From: Candidatus Zixiibacteriota bacterium
Lineage (GTDB): Bacteria; Zixibacteria; MSB-5A5; GN15; PGXB01
Direction of reading: 5' to 3'
DNA length: 7,024 nt
Assembly (NCBI GenBank): GCA_030591405.1
Contig: JAUVBC010000113.1
Span: 1 to 7,024 of the forward strand
Shown: positions 1 through 6,130 of the stretch, in pieces
Position numbering within the stretch: the stretch's first letter is position 1
Layout: each line of letters starts with the position of its first letter
Made by a program: the position numbers and the translations under genes
The notes under the pieces: model-generated
Told to the model about the DNA's origin: nothing
The model's input: only the letters and a program-made list of their open reading frames with translations
Database searches by the model: none

Positions 1-1065
1 CTATTGAAGCTAAAACCTGACTATGTGGTTCACGGTGATGACTGGAAGACCGGTCGTCAGAAGGGAACCAGAGAAAGAGTGATAGAAACTCTGAATAAAT
101 GGGGCGGGAAACTTATTGAACCGGAATATACAGAAGGGATATCATCGACTCTTCTTAATGAAGAGCAGCGATCCATTGGGACGACTCCACAAATCAGAAT
201 TAAAAGACTCAGAAGATTACTCGAAGCCAAACCGATAGTCCGAATTCTTGAGGCTCACAGCGGATTAACCGGTTTGATAGTCGAACATACAAAAGTTTCT
301 GATAATAGCACCACTAAAGAATTTGACGGTGCCTGGATAAGCAGCTTGACCGATTCAACAGCAAAGGGCAAACCGGATATCGAACTGGTTGATTTTACAT
401 CAAGATTAGATACGATCAATCAGATTATTGAGGTTACGACAAAACCGATTATTCTTGATGGCGATACTGGCGGCCCGGTTGAGCATTTTGTTTTTATGGT
501 CAAAACACTTGAGCGGCTGGGTGTCTCGGCAGTTATAATCGAAGATAAGATCGGATTAAAGAAGAATTCATTATTTGGCACTGACGTTGAGCAGAAGCAG
601 GCAGATATCTCAGAGTTTTCGGATAAAATCACTCGAGGTAAAAAGGCGCAGTTGACCGATGATTTTATGATCATCGCCCGGATTGAAAGTCTCATTTTAA
701 AAAACGGTATGGATGATGCAATTAAAAGAGCCGATGCTTTTATTGAGGCTGGTGCCGATGGTATCATGATTCACAGCAAAGAAAAAGACGGCAGGGAGAT
801 ATTTGAATTCTGCAATAGATACAAAAAGTTTGAAAACAAGGTTCCGCTAATTGTTGTGCCAACGGCTTATAATCATGTTTATGAAAAAGAGCTTTCTGAA
901 CTTGGTGTTAATATAGTTATCTATGCCAATCATCTTTTGCGAAGCGCCTACCCGGCGATGGTGACAACGGCCGAGACAATATTAAAAAATGAGCGCTCCA
1001 AAGAAGTTGATCCTTTCTGCATGCCTATCAAGGAGATCATTACTTTAATTCCGGGCAGCAAATAA
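1..1065 (+). CDS. pepM: Cytidylyltransferase-phosphoenolpyruvate mutase fusion protein, 5' end outside window
   Basis: Committed step of phosphonate synthesis: PEP mutase (EC 5.4.2.9) rearranges phosphoenolpyruvate to phosphonopyruvate and forms the C-P bond. The frame is open at base 1, so the true start lies upstream; the TTG at 4 is not a plausible start. Counting the codon at 4 as residue 1, residues 1-55 are the end of a TagD-like cytidylyltransferase domain, with HGDDW at 10-14 and the TEGISST element at 43-49. The HxGH nucleotide site expected in this family would lie upstream. Residues about 75-350 are the mutase of the isocitrate lyase/PEP mutase superfamily: SSLTDS at 113-118, Mg-binding DGDTG at 152-156, and the signature EDKxxxKxNS complete at 180-189, which separates PEP mutase from its lyase relatives. 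All key residues visible are intact. It is followed after 12 nt by the decarboxylase that consumes its product. The mutase call is near certain; the nucleotidyltransferase substrate is unknown, with a phosphonate or its CMP ester inferred. Confidence 0.95.
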   Translation, partial: LLKLKPDYVVHGDDWKTGRQKGTRERVIETLNKWGGKLIEPEYTEGISSTLLNEEQRSIGTTPQIRIKRLRRLLEAKPIVRILEAHSGLTGLIVEHTKVSDNSTTKEFDGAWISSLTDSTAKGKPDIELVDFTSRLDTINQIIEVTTKPIILDGDTGGPVEHFVFMVKTLERLGVSAVIIEDKIGLKKNSLFGTDVEQKQADISEFSDKITRGKKAQLTDDFMIIARIESLILKNGMDDAIKRADAFIEAGADGIMIHSKEKDGREIFEFCNRYKKFENKVPLIVVPTAYNHVYEKELSELGVNIVIYANHLLRSAYPAMVTTAETILKNERSKEVDPFCMPIKEIITLIPGSK

Positions 1066-1072
1066 TAAGGAG
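1066..1072 (+). promoter_or_regulatory. Shine-Dalgarno site for the decarboxylase TTG start
   Basis: TAAGGAG directly follows the pepM stop codon and sits 5 nt before TTG at 1078. It decides this start: the next in-frame ATG (1201) would remove the first 41 residues, including the conserved VGVPDS segment, and leave only four residues before the catalytic glutamate. Confidence 0.85.
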
Positions 1073-1077
1073 TTGTT

Positions 1078-2202
1078 TTGATATCCCCAAAACAGTTTTG
1101 CGATTTTCTTGAGAAAAAAGAATTATCATTTTTCGTTGGTGTACCTGATTCGCTTCTAAAATACCTCTGCGCATATTTATCTGATACTGGAAAAGATTTA
1201 ATGGCGGCCAATGAAGGTAATGCGGTTTCGATCGCACTGGGGTATCATTTGGCGACCGGTAAAATCGGTGTTGTTTATATGCAAAATTCCGGTTTGGGTA
1301 ATGCCACCAATCCTCTGGTTTCATTGGTACACCCCGATATTTATTCAGTTCCCATGTTATTGATTGTCGGGTGGCGCGGCCGACCGGGGATAAAAGATGA
1401 ACCCCAGCATATCGCTCAAGGGCGAATAACAAACAGTTTTTTGGATACACTTGAGATAAAGAATTCTATCCTGCCTGAGAATATTGGGGAAGCGGAAACG
1501 GCAATCATCAAAGCGGTGGAATACATGCAAACAAATCAGGCTCCTTATGCCTTTGTTGTCAAAAAAGGGACATTCGAAAAATATCAATCAAAAAATACCG
1601 CGCCCAATAAGTACGGTGTCAGTCGTGAAGAGGCTCTTAAAACTATTGTCCCATTGCTGGGGGAAAATGATATCATCGTATCTACAACCGGAAAGCTGTC
1701 GCGCGAGCTGTTTGAATTGCGTGAAGCGAGAAATGAAGGCCATAGCAAAGACTTTTTAACGGTTGGCGGCATGGGACACGCCTCATCGATAGCACTTGGT
1801 ATCGCACTTCAAAAACCGGAACATAATGTTTATTGTTTTGACGGAGATGGCGCTGCAATAATGCATATGGGCGCTCAGGCGATTATCGGCTCAAAAAAAC
1901 CAAAGAATTACAAGCATATCATTTTTAATAACGGTGCTCACGATTCGGTCGGCGGACAACCAACAATCGGATTCGATATAGATATTCCTGCAATTGCAAA
2001 AGCGAACGGTTATAATCTTGCTCTCAATGCCGAGACGACCGATGAGATTTCTGAAAAGTTGAAACAACTTCAGTTATCGCCGGGGCCATCCTTGCTTGAG
2101 ATTCGAGTGAAAAAAGGCGCCCGCTCGGATCTGGGACGTCCTACAACGACGCCGATTCAAAACAAAATTGAATTTAAAAAATCATTAATTTCGGACAGAT
2201 GA
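1078..2202 (+). CDS. ppd: Phosphonopyruvate decarboxylase
   Basis: Thiamine-diphosphate enzyme (EC 4.1.1.82) that decarboxylates phosphonopyruvate to phosphonoacetaldehyde, the irreversible step that pulls the unfavourable PEP mutase equilibrium forward. The 374 residues match the usual family length. Visible features are the N-terminal pyrimidine-binding domain with VGVPDS (20-25) and ANEGNAV (44-50, with E46 as the expected cofactor-activating glutamate), the QNSGLGNATNPL segment (69-80), GWRGRPG (98-104) and DEPQH (107-111), then the C-terminal pyrophosphate-binding domain with the GDGAA motif (256-260) ending in NN at 284-285, followed by GAHDSVGGQPT. This whole pattern is specific to phosphonopyruvate decarboxylase rather than to acetolactate synthase or sulfopyruvate decarboxylase. 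The start is TTG with a good Shine-Dalgarno site. The stop overlaps the next start as ATGA, implying translational coupling with the reductase. The gene appears intact. Confidence 0.96.
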   Translation: MISPKQFCDFLEKKELSFFVGVPDSLLKYLCAYLSDTGKDLMAANEGNAVSIALGYHLATGKIGVVYMQNSGLGNATNPLVSLVHPDIYSVPMLLIVGWRGRPGIKDEPQHIAQGRITNSFLDTLEIKNSILPENIGEAETAIIKAVEYMQTNQAPYAFVVKKGTFEKYQSKNTAPNKYGVSREEALKTIVPLLGENDIIVSTTGKLSRELFELREARNEGHSKDFLTVGGMGHASSIALGIALQKPEHNVYCFDGDGAAIMHMGAQAIIGSKKPKNYKHIIFNNGAHDSVGGQPTIGFDIDIPAIAKANGYNLALNAETTDEISEKLKQLQLSPGPSLLEIRVKKGARSDLGRPTTTPIQNKIEFKKSLISDR

Positions 2203-3335
2203 CCCAGCAAATATACTCAGGTTATGGCTCTCTTGGAAAACTTTCGGAGATACTTAACGATTGTTCTCCAAATAAAATATTACTGGTTACCGGGAAGAGA
2301 TCATATTCGAGTTCAGGTGCCGAAAAACTGATTGGTAACCTGTTATCGCAATATATTTATGACAGATTCTCGGAGTTTGAAAACAATCTAAAATTAGATG
2401 ATCTCAAACACGGGATTGAAATATATTTATCAGGCAAATTTGATTTTATAATTGGCATCGGCGGCGGCAGTGTGATTGATATGGCCAAGGCGATATCGCT
2501 TCTGGTAAATCAGGAGAATAGTCCAGAGGAAATTATTAAAGGGACTGTAAAGATATCAACCAGGCAGGTACCGACAATTATTATTCCGACTACCGCCGGG
2601 AGCGGAAGCGAATCAACAAAATTTTCAGTAGTGTACATTGATAAGAGAAAATATTCTCTGGCTCACGATTCATTAACACCTGACTATGTCATTCTCGACC
2701 CGACTTTTACATTGGAGGTATCGCCATATATAACGGCTTGTACCGCATTTGATGTCTTGAGTCAGGGAATCGAATCATTCTGGTCGACGCAGTCTACCGA
2801 TGAGTCAAGAAAATTAAGTAAAGAAGCAATTGAATTAGCTTTTTTAAATATTATTCAAGTTGTAAATAATCCTGATAAGATATCGAGAGAAAAGATGCTT
2901 CTTGCGAGCAACCTGGCCGGACAGGCGATTAACACTGCTTTTACGACGGCGGCGCACGCTGTTTCGTATCCATTTACATCATATTTTAATATTCCGCATG
3001 GTCATGCCGTTGCGCTGACTCTCCCCTATTTTCTCGAATTTAATTATAATGCCAATGAAGAAAATCTTCAAGACCAAAGAGGTGTTGAGTTTGTCAAAGA
3101 CAGAATTAATGAGTTAATCGAACTTTTTGGACAAAACAGCATCGATGGTGCCTTTGAGTATATGAAAGAGTTAATTCATAATATCTGTTTGGAAACAAAT
3201 CTAACTAATCTCGGCATTCAAGAAAAAGATTTTGATTTGATTATAACCAATGGATTCAACCCACAACGAATGAAAAACAACCCGGTTAAAATAACTAAAA
3301 AAGATATACGTGAGATATTAGATAAACTAATATGA
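2199..3335 (+). CDS. phpC: Phosphonoacetaldehyde reductase (group III metal-dependent alcohol dehydrogenase), likely 2-HEP-forming
   Basis: Member of the iron-containing alcohol dehydrogenase family, 378 residues, as expected for it. Seen: the nucleotide-binding GGGSVIDMAK (88-97), PTTAGSGSEST (130-140), and the metal-site region with D185, H253 and H267 (the PHGHA loop, 266-270). The position four residues after D185, a histidine ligand in FucO-type enzymes, is glutamine (Q189), and the second histidine of the usual HxxxH pair is tyrosine (Y257). From memory of the family, the FDxLxQxIES and HAxSYP versions are typical of hydroxyethylphosphonate dehydrogenases, so these may be subfamily marks rather than defects. 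Following the mutase and decarboxylase, it most likely reduces phosphonoacetaldehyde to 2-hydroxyethylphosphonate with NAD(P)H, as PhpC and FomC do. No aminotransferase is present in the window. The ATG overlaps the ppd stop by 4 nt, with only a weak GGA upstream, so translation is probably coupled. Substrate is inferred from context; the family assignment is secure. Confidence 0.88.
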   Translation: MTQQIYSGYGSLGKLSEILNDCSPNKILLVTGKRSYSSSGAEKLIGNLLSQYIYDRFSEFENNLKLDDLKHGIEIYLSGKFDFIIGIGGGSVIDMAKAISLLVNQENSPEEIIKGTVKISTRQVPTIIIPTTAGSGSESTKFSVVYIDKRKYSLAHDSLTPDYVILDPTFTLEVSPYITACTAFDVLSQGIESFWSTQSTDESRKLSKEAIELAFLNIIQVVNNPDKISREKMLLASNLAGQAINTAFTTAAHAVSYPFTSYFNIPHGHAVALTLPYFLEFNYNANEENLQDQRGVEFVKDRINELIELFGQNSIDGAFEYMKELIHNICLETNLTNLGIQEKDFDLIITNGFNPQRMKNNPVKITKKDIREILDKLI

Positions 3336-4474
3336 GTTTTTTCAAAGAAATTGGACAGCTTCTAAAATTCCGCAAACTGCCGGAATCACAAAAGGAAATT
3401 GTTTTCTACGCCGAGCATGAAGGGTACTATCCAAATTTTGAGGGCATTATAAATATATTGACCAAGGAATTTAACCAGACAATCTGCTACGTAACTTCCG
3501 ACGCGAATGACCCAATTCTTAAAACTGATAATTTAAGAATCAAACCGATTTATATTAGAAAACTGCTATCAATATTTTTGGGTTTTTTGAAATGCCGGGT
3601 TTGTGTGATAACTCTGACCGATTTAAATCAATTTCATATTAAGCGGTCGATCAACCCGGTTCATTATGTCTATATTTTTCACTCACTGGTCAGTACGCAT
3701 ATGCTTTATCTTGCGGGCGCATTCGATTATTATGATTCAATTCTTTGCACCGGTCGCTATATGATCGATGAAATTGAAAAATATGAACAGTTGCATCAAT
3801 TACCGGCCAAAAAACTTATCGAGGCAGGATATTACCGACTGGAACGAATATACGATAATTATCTGAAATACATTGAGGATACTAAGAATTTATCAAAAGC
3901 AGATAAAACAACCGTCCTTATTGCGCCATCGTGGGGAGTGGATAATATTATTGAATCATGCGGAGTGCAATTGGTTGAGATACTATTGAATAATAACTAC
4001 GCCGTGATTGTTCGTCCTCATCCGGAAACGGTTCGCCGCAATCCGGAACTTCTGAATGATTTACAAAATAGATATAATGGAAATTCTGATTTTAAACTTG
4101 AGCTATCGGTTGCCACCGATGATTCTTTATTTAAATCTGATATTCTGATATCTGATTTGTCAGGAATTGTATTTGAATATGCCTTTGGGACGGAACGCCC
4201 GGTCCTGTTTATTGATGTTCCCCAAAAAATTCGTAATGAAAAATATACTGAGCTTGATATTGAACCGCTGGAACTACAAATAAGGTCAAAGGTCGGCGAA
4301 ATAGTCTCACCGGATGATTTGGATTTATTACCCCAGGCGATTGAAAAGCTGATCGCAGACAGGCAGAATTACCAGGATAGAATAAAAATATTAAGAGAAG
4401 AAAACATTTACAATTTTGGAGAATCGTCAAAACTGGGAGCAAAATATATTTTGCAAATTCTTGAAAATGAGTAA
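3332..4474 (+). CDS. TagB/TagF-like CDP-glycerol glycerophosphotransferase family protein
   Basis: Cytosolic or membrane-associated GT-B-fold transferase of the family that polymerises teichoic acids from CDP-glycerol or CDP-ribitol. It has 380 residues, about the size of TagB and shorter than TagF, which carries an extra N-terminal region. Seen: FHSLVSTHMLY (116-126), where H117 takes the place of the first catalytic histidine; APSWG (198-202); RPHPE (228-232), where H230 matches the second essential histidine; and SDLSGIVFEYA (274-284) with S277, G278 and E282, the usual CMP-phosphate-binding end of the family. No transmembrane segment is evident. The ATG overlaps the reductase stop as ATGA and has no visible Shine-Dalgarno site, so it is probably translated by coupling. 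Context suggests that it transfers the CMP-activated product of the upstream pathway (CMP-2-hydroxyethylphosphonate) to a glycan or lipid acceptor instead of glycerol phosphate. The family call is strong; the donor and acceptor are inferred. Confidence 0.85.
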   Translation: MSFFKEIGQLLKFRKLPESQKEIVFYAEHEGYYPNFEGIINILTKEFNQTICYVTSDANDPILKTDNLRIKPIYIRKLLSIFLGFLKCRVCVITLTDLNQFHIKRSINPVHYVYIFHSLVSTHMLYLAGAFDYYDSILCTGRYMIDEIEKYEQLHQLPAKKLIEAGYYRLERIYDNYLKYIEDTKNLSKADKTTVLIAPSWGVDNIIESCGVQLVEILLNNNYAVIVRPHPETVRRNPELLNDLQNRYNGNSDFKLELSVATDDSLFKSDILISDLSGIVFEYAFGTERPVLFIDVPQKIRNEKYTELDIEPLELQIRSKVGEIVSPDDLDLLPQAIEKLIADRQNYQDRIKILREENIYNFGESSKLGAKYILQILENE

Positions 4475-4524
4475 TATATTTATAACAATAAATTTACATA
4501 TTATTTAAAGCGGAAGAAAAAGAC
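4475..4524. other. Short AT-rich intergenic spacer
   Basis: Fifty nearly pure A/T bases separate the transferase from the membrane protein, the only gap over 12 nt within the + strand gene series. No terminator hairpin is visible. AT stretches such as TATAAC (4481-4486) and TATTAT (4499-4504) resemble -10 boxes, but no well-spaced -35 box accompanies them, so an internal promoter is possible but not shown. Confidence 0.4.
4512..4516 (+). promoter_or_regulatory. Shine-Dalgarno site for the membrane protein GTG start
   Basis: GGAAG lies 8 nt before GTG at 4525. The reading frame is closed upstream by TAA at 4489-4491, with no ATG, GTG or TTG between, so GTG is the first usable start and places a hydrophobic helix at the very N-terminus. 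Confidence 0.6.
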
Positions 4525-6066
4525 GTGAAAAAACCGATAATTTATCATCCATTACTTTTTGCATTGTACCCGATCCTGACCCTATATGCCTACAACATCG
4601 AGCAGTTACCAATTAGACAGACACTGATACCGACCGGGATTGTACTAGCCGCAACGGTTATATTATTTTTGATTCTGAAACTGATAATTAAGGACGGTCA
4701 AAAATCGGCTCTGATTCTTTCAGCTTTTGTTTTGCAGTTTTTTGCCTATGGTCATCTGAACGACTTTATCCGATATTTTTCGCTTCTTGCTTTTTTAATT
4801 GGTGCGTATTACTTGCTCAGAACCCGTCGGGATATTTCAAAAATAACCAATGCCGCAACTATCTTTTCAATCGGTCTGGTTATAGTTGCTTTATCTAATA
4901 TAGCTATCTCCAAATTTTCCGGAGGCGCCGCTATCGATATTAACAATTACAAACCAGGTTTGGTGAAGCCGCTTCTCGATGAAAAAACCAAACAAGATTT
5001 GCCAGATATATATTTTATTATGCTGGACGGTTATGCTCGGGCCGATATACTCCGTCAGATTTACCGTTATGACAACTCCGATTTTCGTAATTTTCTGAGC
5101 GAAAAAGGATTTCATATTGCTGAGCAGAGCCGATCGAATTATTGCCAGACGCTGCTTTCATTGACATCAACTTTTAATATGATCTATCTTGACAAATTAG
5201 CTGAAGATATAGGTGTTGAAAGTGAAGATCGTAAACCACTGATGGATATGGTCAGGCACAATTATGTTTTTGATTTTCTCAAACAGTATGATTACAAAAT
5301 TATGGCGATTGCAAGTGGATATTCAGGCACAGAAATAAGAAATGCCGATTATTATCTATCACCCGGATTATCGTTAGACGAGTTTGAAAACGCCCTGATT
5401 AACTATACGCCAATTCCGAGATTTATGCGAAAATTTCCCCTGTTTAATCAATACGGTATTCATCGTAATATGGTCAAATTTGCGTTTGAGAAACTGATCG
5501 ATCTGCCGGAAACAGATTCACCTAAGATAGTGATGGCGCCAATTGTATCACCGCATCCGCCGTTTGTATTTGGTCCCAATGGGGAGGAGTTAAATTACGA
5601 CCGGGAATTTCTTTACTCCGACGGCAGTCATTTTATGGGTGTGGAAGGTGGTACAAGATTTGAATATATTAAAATGTATAACGGACAGGTTCAATTTATA
5701 AGTAATCAGGTTAAAAAATTAATTGATACTCTTTTATCGCGGCCGGGTCGGAAGCCGGTTATTATTCTTCAGGGCGATCATGGCCCTGGCTCCTTACTTG
5801 ATTGGGAAAGTCTGGAGAATACATATACGAGGGAAAGACTCTCCATATTTAATGCCTATTATCTTCCTGATGGCGATAGTACTATGATATATAATAGTAT
5901 CACTCCGGTAAATTCATTTAGAACAATCTTTAATCACTATTTTGGGACAGAATTTGAACTGCTTGAAGATAGAAGCAATTATACAAAATGGAGCGCACCG
6001 TATAAGTTTTATGATGTCACTGAATTAATGAATCAGGATGTACAGCCGCAGATTATGTTCAGGTAG
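4525..6066 (+). CDS. Membrane-anchored alkaline phosphatase/sulfatase-superfamily protein, possible phosphoglycerol-transferase-like enzyme
   Basis: 513 residues. The N-terminal third has about five hydrophobic segments (roughly 7-23, 33-54, 61-78, 83-98 and 110-128), then a linker and a soluble domain (about 160-500) expected outside the cytoplasmic membrane, the architecture of LtaS and MdoB. Metal and catalytic candidates: D168 in IMLDGY, T209 in SNYCQTLLSL as the likely nucleophile, H344 in SPHPPF, and D418-H419 in GDHG. The late segment SITPVNSFRTIFNHYFG (458-474) is typical of a family often found in polysaccharide and O-antigen clusters whose function is unassigned. The CxPxR motif of formylglycine sulfatases is absent, so a true sulfatase is unlikely; transfer or hydrolysis of a phospho- or phosphonoester group is more plausible. 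Lying last in the series, it may act on the exported phosphonate polymer, for example moving the headgroup or trimming it. Superfamily and topology are clear; the reaction and substrate are unknown. It may be cotranscribed, since no terminator precedes it. Confidence 0.8.
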   Translation: MKKPIIYHPLLFALYPILTLYAYNIEQLPIRQTLIPTGIVLAATVILFLILKLIIKDGQKSALILSAFVLQFFAYGHLNDFIRYFSLLAFLIGAYYLLRTRRDISKITNAATIFSIGLVIVALSNIAISKFSGGAAIDINNYKPGLVKPLLDEKTKQDLPDIYFIMLDGYARADILRQIYRYDNSDFRNFLSEKGFHIAEQSRSNYCQTLLSLTSTFNMIYLDKLAEDIGVESEDRKPLMDMVRHNYVFDFLKQYDYKIMAIASGYSGTEIRNADYYLSPGLSLDEFENALINYTPIPRFMRKFPLFNQYGIHRNMVKFAFEKLIDLPETDSPKIVMAPIVSPHPPFVFGPNGEELNYDREFLYSDGSHFMGVEGGTRFEYIKMYNGQVQFISNQVKKLIDTLLSRPGRKPVIILQGDHGPGSLLDWESLENTYTRERLSIFNAYYLPDGDSTMIYNSITPVNSFRTIFNHYFGTEFELLEDRSNYTKWSAPYKFYDVTELMNQDVQPQIMFR

Positions 6067-6130
6067 GGATTCTTTTAAAAATAACATAAAAATATACGAT
6101 CCAAATATACAACAAATAAACTAATATTTA
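6067..6130. other. AT-rich spacer between convergent genes
   Basis: Sixty-four AT-rich bases separate the stop codons of the + strand membrane protein and the - strand HsdR-like gene. A GC-rich hairpin followed by a T run, as in an intrinsic terminator, is absent in both directions. AAATATAC occurs twice (6090-6097 and 6103-6110). A 7-bp A/T-only stem (6123-6129 with 6136-6142) overlaps the end of the - strand gene but is weak. Confidence 0.5.

Noticed and set aside
420..767. Open frame on the - strand inside the PEP mutase gene
   Set aside because: It lies wholly within a gene whose motifs are certain, has no Shine-Dalgarno site and no recognisable protein features.
4461..4486. TTGAAA (4461-4466) with TATAAC (4481-4486) as a promoter for the membrane protein gene
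   Set aside because: Spacing is only 14 nt, outside the normal 16-18 nt range, and the region is so AT-rich that such boxes are expected by chance.
5140..5160. Cysteine in SNYCQT of the membrane protein as a formylglycine sulfatase nucleophile
   Set aside because: The surrounding residues do not match CxPxR or CxAxR; the adjacent Thr209 fits the nucleophile position of the transferase-like branch better.
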